In this document: positions 33,325 to 43,198 of the stretch, piece by piece
How positions within the stretch are numbered: position 1 is the first letter of the stretch
Layout of the letters: each line of letters begins with the position of its first letter
Notes under the pieces: model-generated
What the model was told of the DNA's origin: nothing
Databases searched by the model: none
The model's input: only the letters and a program-made list of their open reading frames with translations
NCBI RefSeq assembly: GCF_013368755.1
Contig: NC_049565.1
Coordinates: forward strand, 124,001-188,000
Direction: 5' to 3'
Length of the DNA: 64,000 nt
Source: Talaromyces rugulosus
Taxonomy: Eukaryota > Ascomycota > Eurotiomycetes > Eurotiales > Trichocomaceae
Made by a program: the position numbers and the translations under genes

Positions 33325-34891
33325 ATGCCCTCTTCCCGCGACCGTTTACAAACTTTTCCGAATAAGCCCCGGGTGTTCATCCTAAGCGATATCTCAAATG
33401 AGCCGGACGATGCCGAGTCGCTTGTTCGCTATCTGCTGTATGCAAACCAGTTTGAGACAGAGGGTCTTGTGGCTTGTACATCGACATGGATGAAAACAAA
33501 GGTTTGTCCGCAGGACATGCACAAGATCCTCGATAGCTACGAGAAGGTTGTACAAAACCTAGATGCCCACGCACATCCAAATGATCCATATCCAGCCGCG
33601 AAGCATTTAAAAAGCCTGGTAAAGAAGGGCGCGGAGGTATTGAATTTTTTACATACTCATTCTTAGCCATTCGAGAAATTAATACTAATGCATTTTCTAG
33701 ACGTACGGCATGTCGGCTGTCAGCGCGGATGTTCTACTAAGTGAAGGGGGACAATTACTTCTCGACCGCATCCAGACACCATCCGATAGACCCTTATGGG
33801 TATTGTGCTGGGGAGGGACTAATGTGCTGGCATCGGTCTTGTTGGAAATTGAACGCACTCGGTCAGCATCGGAGGCTGTGAAGTTGCGCTCCAAACTTCG
33901 CGTCTATACCATCTCCGATCAGGATGACACAGGCGTATGGATCCGCAACAAGTTTCCCGAAATTTTCTACATATGCTCTGTGCATGGTTGGTGTCAATAT
34001 GGCCTGGCAACCTGGTCTGGCATTTCCGGTGAACATTGGTATGGCTTCGACGAAGGGGGCCCCGATCCAACAAAGATCAGCAAAGACTGGATTCGCACTC
34101 ACATCCAAATTGGGCCTTTGGGGTCGGGCTATCCAGAATTTATGTTTATACCTGAAGGAGATACGCCGACCTTTCTTTACCTCATTCAAAACGGCCTCGG
34201 TATTCCGGAATGTCCCGAATACGGGTCATGGGGAGGCCGTTACATCCGCACAGATGCCAGCGGCAGTGGACTGGCGAACGGGCACTACAGCGATACAGCA
34301 GATGAAGTGGTCGGTTTAGATGGACACAAACACAAGTCTAACCAAGCAACTATTTGGCGGTGGCGCGACGCATTTCAGAATGATTTTGCGGCGCGGATGC
34401 AATGGACACTCCCGGCAGATTTGGGAAACTTCAATCACCACCCCATTATCAGCGTTAATGGAGACCAAGGGTTGAAGCCTCTTTTTTTAGAGTCCGAGGC
34501 TGGCTCGACGATTCAACTCGACGCTTCAGCCACGTATGATCCTGATCCTGCTGACTCTATTGCCTTCAAGTGGTACCAGTATAAGGACCCCAGTGCCACG
34601 CAATGGTCTACGCACCATGAGGTTGGCCGCCTAGAAATTCACCCTCTCAATCCGGCAAAAAGTATTGTCAAGGTGGCACTACCTCCGCCAGACAGATGCT
34701 GTGTGGAGCTCATTAGCCGAAAAGCCGTATCTAAGGGCCAACTCCTTCACCTAATCCTTGAAGTTACAGACAGTGGATCGCCACCTCTAACGAGTTATCG
34801 GCGGGTACTCATCCAAACGACAAATAAACAGCTTGTGGGAGGAGGGGGGGGTGCAGATGCCATCGGCGATACAATGAAGAATGTCGTCTAA
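33325..34891 (+). CDS. DUF1593 (nucleoside-hydrolase-like) protein
   Basis: Two exons (33325-33636, 33701-34891) give 500 aa. The N-terminal domain has a nucleoside-hydrolase-like Asp-rich start, LSDISNEPDDAESLVRYLLYAN, with TYGMSAVSADVLLSEGG, LWVLCWGGTNVLASVL and ISDQDDTGVWIR following. This is the DUF1593 pattern. The C-terminal third (LFLESEAGSTIQLDASATYDPD..., ...LTSYRRVLI) is an Ig-like DUF4971/cellulose-binding-type beta domain. There is no obvious signal peptide, which is odd because relatives are often secreted. Predicted to act on a glycosyl or ribosyl bond. It is paired with the divergent sugar porter. Confidence 0.82.
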
Positions 34892-35224
34892 TTGTAGAAT
34901 TCATGATCGAGGACAATAGTTTTATAATCAAACATCCACTTTTCCAATCACACCTCAATATAAGAAGTACTATTATAAGTCTTTCAAGTGAGCTGTTAAC
35001 CTGTGGATTATAAGCGTATATGTATACCTCCTCTCGGCCAATAAGACGGTGTCCATGACCCACTTTCAGGAACCAAAATATTCAATTGATTATTTTGATC
35101 GTTCACTCGACAACAATAATAGCCATAAACTAAGCACCTGGCTGCTTCAAATGGTCCGCTCGATGAGGCTATTTTCTGTACCGTCAAAAACGGCCGGTCA
35201 TTGCGTAGACTAGATACGCCAACA
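34892..35224. other. Intergenic between DUF1593 gene and Zn2Cys6 regulator
   Basis: About 330 bp. Only weak alternate-frame readings are present. It probably holds the terminator of the first gene and the promoter of the regulator. Confidence 0.45.
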
Positions 35225-36884
35225 ATGCATCGCCGAGCTGGTCGGCCCAAGTCGCATACGGGATGCAACACCTGCAAGTCGGTGTAACCTCTTCCTTTTC
35301 TGTCTAAACTACATACTTGTTTGCATACAGGCCTCCTTGCACATCGCTGATTATGACGGTATTCGCAGAGTCCGCCACGTAAAATGTGACGAACAAAAGC
35401 CAGCGTGTCGGCAATGCGCCGTTTCCGGCCGCAAGTGTGATGGATACGAGGTCAACTTGTCGCAGAGGGAGCTGCGTGAGAGGATAATCACGTCTTACCA
35501 GCGCCCTACTAGGGCTCCAGAAAGCTGCATTATCCTAAGTCAAGGTACTCGCCAGGAGAGACAATACGTCCATCTGTTCTGCACACAGACTTCACCTGCA
35601 CTTTCAGGCTTCTTTTTTTCGCAGCTCTGGAACCGACTGGTTCCTCAGCTGAGTCAAACAGAATCTATCGTTCGATATGCTGTTGCTGCTGTTGGGGCAG
35701 CTCACTACAAAAACTCCAAGACAAACGACCCAGGCTTCGTCGAGATGTTCATATGGCAGCAATACAATAAGGCCATTCGAAATCTAACTTTACATCTATC
35801 CACGCTACCCAGTGAACAACAAAAGGACACCCAAGCGGACTTGACCCTGATTACCTGTAGCTTGTTTGTATGTCTGGAAATGCTCATGGGCAACCACGAA
35901 CAAGCGTTCAATCATCTAGAGGCAGGGGTGAATCTCGTGTATCGAAGGAGTCAGGTATCAGCTTATCAAAGTACCGACTCGCAAACCATTTCTAGTGAGC
36001 TATCGGATCTGTTCTCCCGCTTTCGTATTGAATTGGACTTATCTGAACGGTCCACAAGACTGTGTACATGGGCAGCAATGTCACACAAAGACTCCATGCT
36101 GTCATCTGACTTTACCGATATTGCACATGCCCGTAGAAGTCTATCTATTGTGGGCATGAACAGCATAGGTATGATCAGAGGCTCTAGTATTCATCAAATT
36201 CCCTGTGCTGGCGATTCTCAAGACCCGCATTGGCAGGAGGTTGGAAATCAACTGCGAGCCAAGTTAGAACCCATAAAACAGGAGCTTGATTTGTGGGCTG
36301 TCAAGTTTGAAATTTTTATGCTGTCGAGGAAGGGCAGATCAGCAGATCAGCGTGCAGCTCTTGCTCTTCGTCTCGACCATCGCATTAACCTCATTATGTC
36401 ACTTTCACTACTGCACCGCAGCGAGATCGAGTTCGATAGGTTTAACGATGACTTTATATACATAGTAAGAACAGCAACCGAGCTACTGCGACTTGATGCA
36501 GAACAGTCTGAAAACAACAGTTTACAGTCACCCTTCCGTCTTGAAGCCGGCGTCATTCGTACATTACACTGGACTGCCCTCAAGTGCCGCGATCCCCTGA
36601 CGAGACGCGAGGCTATTCGGCTCATGTCTATGTACCGTCGAAAGGAGGGCGTATGGGACTGGCGCCGGTCAGTCAAGATCACCGAGAGGATAGTGGCGCT
36701 AGAGGAGGCCGGTTTATCGTTTCTTCCGATAGAGAAAAGGGTTCCCGACGATCAACACCGTATTTATGCCACGGCGTATCTCGACGATTCATTCTCCGAG
36801 CAAACCCAAGTCAAGATCTGCTGGAAGCCCGATGGACAAAAAGGAACATTGCAGCAAAGGATGGAAACCGTCAAATGGGCATGA
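35225..36884 (+). CDS. Zn2Cys6 transcription factor
   Basis: 522 aa in two exons (35225-35277, 35369-36884). The first exon encodes only 17 residues, including the first two zinc cysteines. Splicing (donor GTCGGT, acceptor GCAG) completes Cys14, 17, 24, 31, 34 and 41 with C-x2-C-x6-C-x6-C-x2-C-x6-C spacing and the KPACRQC-type core. The body has the regulator pattern seen in secondary-metabolite and catabolic clusters: YVHLFCTQTSPALSGFFFSQLWNRLVPQLSQTE and LITCSLFVCLEMLMGNHEQAFNHLEAG. It lies upstream of and co-directional with the Rieske/DUF455 gene, so it is a candidate regulator of that group. Confidence 0.82.
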
Positions 36885-37504
36885 CGCATGGGAATGGCTG
36901 TTTTACACAGTTTTGATTATCGATTATAGCGTGAATAATTGTCTCCATTACTCTTAAACGTGGGGGTGCCTTGTTTTGAAAGAAGCAAGCAGATGATATT
37001 TAATCACGGTAATATTAATACAACTGTAAATACGTCCTGTCATTAATTGATATGTTGGCGCCTAGGAACCATGGATTGGCTACCCAAGGACCAAAGGTCT
37101 TTTATAGCAGCTATCAAGATCATATCATTTAAGTTCAATGGACCGGATTCTTCAAACCTCGAGTACTATCAACGATAAATAAAGTGTGTGTGGTATATTG
37201 GATTAAATACAAGTCAAGTAATACCAGTCAATTTACGTGAACTTTCAAAGATCAGTCCGACTGCAGAATACCCCAAACATAAGATATTGATATTGTTGAA
37301 AGAGGCGTAAAAATAATATGACAGATATATATAACGCATCATTACTCCATCAATTGATCAGCAAATATTCTGCCATTGTGGTAAGACTGCCTTGCCGTAG
37401 AAAGACCCACAAATCGTCACCGCAGATCAATTTTCGCCAACGCTCCAGATCTCAACTACGTAGATTATTGATTGTTTACTTTATCAACTTCTACAGTCGA
37501 CACA
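36885..37504. promoter_or_regulatory. Upstream region of the Rieske/DUF455 gene
   Basis: About 620 bp. It carries a GACCAAAGGTC palindrome at 37089-37099 within a motif that recurs inverted at 41547-41570. It is otherwise AT-rich with no gene. The pyrimidine-rich stretch before 37505 is a likely leader. Confidence 0.5.
37083..37125 (+). repeat. Left copy of a shared palindromic motif
   Basis: Begins CCCAAGGACCAAAGGTCTTTT and continues through a TCAAGAT-containing tail. The core GACC-AAA-GGTC is a perfect palindrome. A near-identical copy (one extra base, CCCAAGAGACCAAAGGTCTTT) lies in opposite orientation ending at 41570. Confidence 0.7.
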
Positions 37505-38836
37505 ATGCTTATCAGCCTAGGTACGCTATCGCTTCTCACACAGACCCGATATGTGGTTCATCTGTCAGATGGGAAGCGCCTGGTTCTGTTTCGCCTACCA
37601 GCGATCGATACGTCGACACGCAAGGCCAACGAAACCTACAATGGATGGTCCTATTATGCCATGGAGGCCGAATGTCCTCACGCGGGAGGCCCAATGGCGG
37701 AATCATCTGTCGATATTGAAGACTCGGCTTATGTTGTCTCGTGCCCTTGGCACGCATACGACTTTAACGTAGAGACAGGCGAGTCTAGTGTGGGAATCAA
37801 AGCGTGCACGTTTCCCATCAAAATCCGAGGCGAGGAGGTGATGTTGGAGTACCCATCAGAAACTATAAATACTATAAAGATCGCGAGGATAGAACCTGTC
37901 AGTGAAAAAGTGGAGTTGAAACGATATGCGAGCTCAGCTTCTATCCTGGAGAACACACCCGGGGCCCGATACCTGGATGATAACGCGTCTGTGTGTGAGT
38001 GGGCGGCACATATTTTAAACACAGCAAACCCGGAGCAGAAGATCGATCTTACCACACGGCTATTTTCGCTCTTTGTGGCTAGAGAGGCATCACCATCACC
38101 CATGAATCTAGGGCGAGGAATCGCTACTCCTCCTGACCAACCACCACGAGAGAGCCTTGTGGAAGTCCAACCATGGGATGCCCCGAAGACAGGGAGGGCT
38201 GGTTCTGCAAAAAGTAGAATTGCTATGCTACATGCCCTAGCTAATATCGAACTGTGGGCCATTGATCTCGCCATCGACATTTGCGTGCGGTTTGCCATGT
38301 TTCGAACTGAAGGGAATAAAAAAGAGCTGCCACGGGCTTTCTTTCATGACTGGCTGAAAGTAGCTAGTGATGAAGCAAAGCACTTTTCTCTACTTCGTAC
38401 CAGAATTGAACAAATGGGCTCTTACTTTGGTGCGCTTCCTGTGCATCACGGCCTCTGGCTCTCGGCAACGGAAACGGCCTATAACCTCAGGTCCCGGATC
38501 AGCATTATCGCCCTTGTACATGAGGCCCGTGGTCTTGATGTTAATCCAATGACAATTGAAAAATTTCGCAAGGCCGGTGATAAACAGAGCGTTCCCGTGT
38601 TAGAGATCATTCATAACGACGAAATCACGCATGTAACCACGGGTCATCGGTGGCTTACCTGGATTTGTGAGCAAGAAGGGACTGACCCTGTTCAAGTTTT
38701 TCGAAATAACGTTCAAAAACATTTCAGGGGCCCGATAAGAGGGCCTTTCAATGAGGAGGCTCGGATGCAGGCCGGCATGGACCGTCGGTGGTACGACAAC
38801 CATGGTGCCCACGGGGATATGGCAGTGGCTTCATAG
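37505..38836 (+). CDS. Rieske [2Fe-2S] domain fused to DUF455 ferritin-like domain
   Basis: A single exon of 443 aa. The start at 37505 is the first ATG of the open frame. Residues about 1-125 form a Rieske domain with ligands in AECPHAGG and SCPWHAYDF (C-x-H ... C-x2-H). Residues about 165-440 match the DUF455 ferritin-like/MiaE-related family, with helices ANIELWAIDLAIDI, DEAKHFSLLRTRIEQMGS and EIIHNDEITHVTTGHRWL, carrying the Glu and E-x2-H positions of a diiron site. A Rieske cluster joined to a diiron oxygenase-like module could pass electrons directly to the diiron centre. That is inference. No signal peptide or membrane segment is evident. It lies between a Zn2Cys6 regulator and a beta-lactamase-like gene. 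Confidence 0.83.
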   Translation: MLISLGTLSLLTQTRYVVHLSDGKRLVLFRLPAIDTSTRKANETYNGWSYYAMEAECPHAGGPMAESSVDIEDSAYVVSCPWHAYDFNVETGESSVGIKACTFPIKIRGEEVMLEYPSETINTIKIARIEPVSEKVELKRYASSASILENTPGARYLDDNASVCEWAAHILNTANPEQKIDLTTRLFSLFVAREASPSPMNLGRGIATPPDQPPRESLVEVQPWDAPKTGRAGSAKSRIAMLHALANIELWAIDLAIDICVRFAMFRTEGNKKELPRAFFHDWLKVASDEAKHFSLLRTRIEQMGSYFGALPVHHGLWLSATETAYNLRSRISIIALVHEARGLDVNPMTIEKFRKAGDKQSVPVLEIIHNDEITHVTTGHRWLTWICEQEGTDPVQVFRNNVQKHFRGPIRGPFNEEARMQAGMDRRWYDNHGAHGDMAVAS

Positions 38837-39103
38837 CGAACTTTCAAGAGAAATAGGAGAGAGTGTGTGTGTGTGAGCGTCTTGATGGTACCTATGAGAA
38901 AGCTCAGTCCCAACGACACAAGACTTGATATATAAGAATCCTACCTACGTTGTTATGCTCACGTTGCCACCAACGACCAAATGAACAATCATGGCACAAT
39001 ACAGGACAGCGATCAAACGCCTTTCAAATACCAACGCTTTGTCCAAATTGCAAAAGATGGTACTACTACAAAAACACTTAATTGAGCTCTTGGGTAACAA
39101 TGT

Positions 39104-39545
39104 TCATCGGCAAAATTCCGCGCTTCTAGGTTCTTCTTCCGGCTCATTTCCATACTCGTCCGGAATCACTAGTGGTGTATCCAACTTGGGTACATTGTTG
39201 ACCCAACTCGATATTTCTTCCATGGCTCTATTGTAGACCTTCCAAGGTTTTTCGATTATGGGTCGAGTACCCCGTGGCAAACCCTTTGCCAACAAATCGT
39301 TTATTGTTAGAACCAAATACCTTGACAGGACAACAATTATGGCGTATCGTGCTGGATCTGAATCCTTGGGATCTGGCGCTAATAGTTCACAGGGGGTTGT
39401 TGAAGAAATTCTCAGTCTCAGAACGAAACCCTTCAATATATCCAATAATCAAACCTTCATACATGCGGTATAACGATGCAGTTGGCGTGTCACCTTTATT
39501 TAACGGCTTTCCCCCCGTCGTTGTTTCCGGTGCATCAAAAGCCAT
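39104..39545 (-). pseudogene. Small unknown gene with a 1-base frame break
   Basis: From ATG at 39543-39545 one frame reads a protein-like MAFDAPETTTGGKPLNKG..., then LYRMYEGLIIGYIEGFRSE, and stops just past FFNNPL. A second frame, one base off, then continues ELLAPDPKDSDPARYAIIVVLSRYLVLTINDLL to an acidic end at 39104. The switch falls at a run of five G (39392-39396 on the plus strand). Losing one of these joins the halves into about 147 aa. I recognise no family. It may be a real disabled gene, a sequencing or assembly error, or frameshifted translation. No intron fits the gap. Confidence 0.5.
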
Positions 39546-39854
39546 GCGACATCTGGGGTACGAAAATCTTTAGCTTTATGTTTTGACTGCCATCGGAAGA
39601 ACGCAGAAATATTCGAAACCATGTCTAGCAAAAAATAGTGACCTGAGGTGTTGTACAAGCGCAAACCGGGTATTCTAATTTTAGTTCTTAGTGGAGTTGT
39701 GACATGTAATTCACGCGTCTCCGATTGGCCGTTGGAAGGCCAAGGTGGCATTTGACTCTTGTGAGGTGAGACGAGATTTCGTCGCGAAATTGGTAGCCTA
39801 CATAGATAGTTAACTCTACGCTGTTGCGCATTATTAACGCGTTGGTACGGAAAT

Positions 39855-41479
39855 ATGGAATTTTTTCAATCACCCACTTTCGCGTCGGATGTGAAAGATT
39901 TGATGAAGCAGCATCATGTCCCGGGTCTCGCCATTGCCATCATACAGGACGGTAAAATCGACTCTACGGGATATGGATATGCGTGCCTAGATCCTAGAAG
40001 ACCTTGCACAGCAGATACGTTGTTTGACATTGCGTCGTCTTCCAAATCACTCACTGCTGCAGCGGTGGGATTGCTAGTCAACGACAATGAAAACTTTCCC
40101 GAGGTTCAGTACGACGCCGTGATGTCTACTCTCCTCTCCGAAGATTTTGTCATGTCTGGAGTGGGATACACAGAAGGAGTCACCGTGGAGGATATTTTAA
40201 GTCACAGAAGCGGGCTCCCTGGGTGAGTTCAAGCACTCGATTTCATATTCTAATCAAAAACTAATCAAGCTACGCCAGCCATAACGATTCGTACATGAGC
40301 GTGCGAGCGGCACGGCCAGACAATGCTCGATCTATTACAAGAAATCTCAGAAACCTTTCAGTGGCTGCCCCTATCCGTTCAAAGTATATCTATTGTAATA
40401 TGATGTATACCGTGGCCACCCATCTAGTGGAAGTCAAAAGTGGGCGGGATTTTGGTGCATTTCTCGAGGAGCGAATTTTCAAGCCCCTCAACATGTCATC
40501 AACTAGCCTTCAACCTAGCAGTGCTCGATTGAGAGGGTTTGAATCCAGCATGGCAACGGGCTATCTTTGGAACAAAGCTGACTTCATCTATCGTGATCTG
40601 GAGAGTCCAGACTGCCCAGAGGGTCAAGGTGCAGGCTCAATTATAACGAGTGTAAACGACTTTATCAAATGGGTCAAGGCTTTACTTAACCGAGAAGATC
40701 CCATTAACCAAAAGGTCTATGAAGGACTCACTCGCATGCGCGCCTTCGTGAACCCAAATGCGACAAGACGGAAACGTTACACATCGCCAGTGGCATACGC
40801 TGCCGGGTTAGATATCTACTATTACCGGGGACATATGGTTGTCGGGCATAATGGTGTGACTTCTGGGTGGGGGAGCCGGTTTTTCTTCCTCCCAGACTTT
40901 GAATTCGGCTCTGTTATTGTTGGAAACTCAGAGGGGGCGAATTCCGTTGCGAGCATTCTTGTCCGGAGGCTGGTCGATAACTTTCTCGGTGTTGAGGACG
41001 ACACAACCCATCACAACACCACTAAAACCAAAACCAAAACCCCTGCTCCATGCCGCAGTATTAATGTTCAGCCCAAGTCAAAAGTCAATCATGCAGTAAA
41101 GAAGAATGAAGAACATCATAAAAGCAAAGAGAATGGACAAAATTCACAGTCTACTGCCCCACAGCCACAGGAGATGTCTCTCAGCGCGTATATTGGCAGT
41201 TACTGGAACCCCGGCTATCATGATTTGGTTGTTCAAATCAAAGACGGTGTGCTCTTTGTCGACGCTACGGATCGTTCAATGGGCTTTACCCTGAAATTTG
41301 AACATGTCAGCAACGGGACACAATACAATGCCCATCTCAGTGATCGGCTTGATGGCGGTGACGACTTGGTCAAAGCAGAGTTTGTCATTGAAAATGGTCG
41401 AGTCATGAAACTAGGTCTGCATTTAGAAGCAGCATTAAAGGACATGATCTGGTTTGAGAGGAAAGACATTAGTGGTTGA
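39855..41479 (+). CDS. Beta-lactamase-type serine hydrolase/transpeptidase
   Basis: Two exons (39855-40222, 40279-41479) give about 522 aa. The class C-like catalytic motifs are visible: SxxK as SSSK in FDIASSSKSLTAAAVG, Y-x-N as YCN in SKYIYCNMMYTVATH, and the third motif HNG in VVGHNGVTSGWGS. A Lys/Thr-rich linker (KTKTKTP, about residues 385-430) leads to a C-terminal beta-barrel-like domain (LSAYIGSYWNPGYHDLVV...) as in many fungal family members. There is no clear signal peptide, so it is probably intracellular. Fungal relatives include acyl-transferring or ester-hydrolysing enzymes of secondary metabolism. The substrate is unknown. Confidence 0.83.
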
Positions 41480-43198
41480 TACAAATCTTCTGGGTGGGTC
41501 TTCATAGGTTACCACAAGTGGAACTCGGAATATCTTGACCACAGCACCAAAAGACCTTTGGTCTCTTGGGCAGTTCTATTTTTCTCTTATATCTCCAACA
41601 AAATACCATGGAAGTAATACTTCTGGCACGTAATACGCCAACGACTATGATGTAAGATTTTATAATGCGTATCAACCTTTTCTACCACAAGATACATGCA
41701 AGGTCTGCCAGTTTTATGCGAGCCACGAATATTTAAATTCGAAAAATTATAACAAAATATATTTACATATAGAACAAGCGAGATCGGGGGTCGACACTTT
41801 CCGGATTAGCGCGTGCGGTCGCATGCCTCACCACAATTGTGGTGTTTCTACCTACTATGACGCTGGGAAACTATGTTTAAATAGACTAGCTAGCTTTGAC
41901 CGATCTAATTAGCGGAGACCACCCCTCCAAGGTAGGCTTCTCCCTTCTCTCTTCATACTAGTATTAGTATTCGCCGCGGAATGCACTCATTTCTTAAAGA
42001 CTAGGCTCTTGTCTCACTTAGAGGGTTCGAAAACAGTTTATCCCTTGTTTTGGGGCCTGTAACCAACCCGGTTTTATGTCTACTTTAGATAAGCTGTAAA
42101 TTTAGTTGGCTGTTAGTGTGAAATATATTAGAGGCTCCTCTAGTTAGGACTGGTGTTGTTTCTAGTACGAGCCGAGGAAAAGTCAGTGTCTGCTCAACAT
42201 TTGAAGAGTAGACCATTTTTGAAATCCTCTGCACTGTGACATTCATACTTTATAGAATTTAGGCTGAAAATGTCAGTTGGCGCTCCAGACGTAGTAGCAA
42301 CCCACGTTCATGTCATCTTTATTACTAATATCTTACTAGCACAAATCATAAAACTCCCGCATTGACCATTATCTCATCAATCAAGAAACATACTGTCACT
42401 TTCTGGTTTCCTTCTTTCTTCTGTCCTTCCATGGATCCCATCGCAGAGGGCTACCGTATATCTCCGTCTTGCGATGCCGGCACCGTTTTAGCAAAACAAG
42501 TAATAGCGAATCAAATCCTTAAAGCCGTATGAAGCTTAACTAGAGTCCTGGGTTTTGAGGCTAAAAACTTTTTGTATTGCTCGCTACACACACTTTACTC
42601 ACTCGATAGGGCTAGGTCTAGGAAATCGGTATCATATCTAGCTCCTCGGCTTCGTGCGGTAAAAAAACGTCATAGGATTCGAAATGGAGGGTGAAAGATA
42701 CATTCAACGAGAAAATCCATTGAAGGTGGTTGTTTCAATAATACCCCCAGGGTCACTTTCCTTAGTCAGCATTGACGTCTCTATTCGGTAGTGGTTTGAC
42801 AATAGCTTTATGGCCATTCTCAGAAGTCCAGAGCGGTGTTAGTGCATGCAGTTACAACAAGGCGCAGAATATCGGGCATGCCGCAGTAGGAAAGGGCCGA
42901 GTATATATGTAAGTAATATATTTTTAACAGGGGATCGTTGCATTTACATACTTTATTATAAGATACTTAGCTCTTCGTGGTCTATTCTTTTCGCTGAATG
43001 GAATAATGTGAGACAACTGGTAACAATAATGCAATTAATGTAGCCAGTTTTTGCCGGAATGATTTTAAGGCATCCAATTAAGAAGAGCCACGCAGACAGC
43101 TGAACGCAAGATGTCTTTCTGGCTGTATGTTGCCGCCCTGAAGCACGAACTAGATTGGGACAGGCAACCTTTATCTCGGACGATATTATATATGTAAT
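41480..43198. other. Long intergenic region, no gene supported
   Basis: About 1.7 kb. It holds the right copy of the palindromic motif (41527-41570) and AT-rich sequence with several stretches that look like decayed coding DNA. One is a 33-codon ORF at 42431-42532 preceded by a pyrimidine-rich leader. I recognise no family, and a fragment of an old gene is possible. Confidence 0.4.
41527..41570 (-). repeat. Right inverted copy of the shared palindromic motif
   Basis: On the minus strand it reads CCCAAGAGACCAAAGGTCTT and then continues into a TCAAGAT tail, matching the 37083 copy with small differences. The two copies face each other around the Rieske/DUF455, small frameshifted and serine hydrolase genes. 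Confidence 0.7.

Noticed and set aside
35278..35368. Zn2Cys6 regulator starting inside 35337 without a zinc cluster
   Set aside because: Splicing from 35277 to 35369 gives all six cysteines with correct spacing.
38991..39573. Plus-strand frames opposite the small frameshifted gene
   Set aside because: No motif, and the minus-strand reading has far more protein-like composition.
42431..42532. Possible 33-residue peptide gene in the long intergenic region
   Set aside because: No family, no conserved context and no splice-linked continuation found. Kept only as a note in the intergenic entry.
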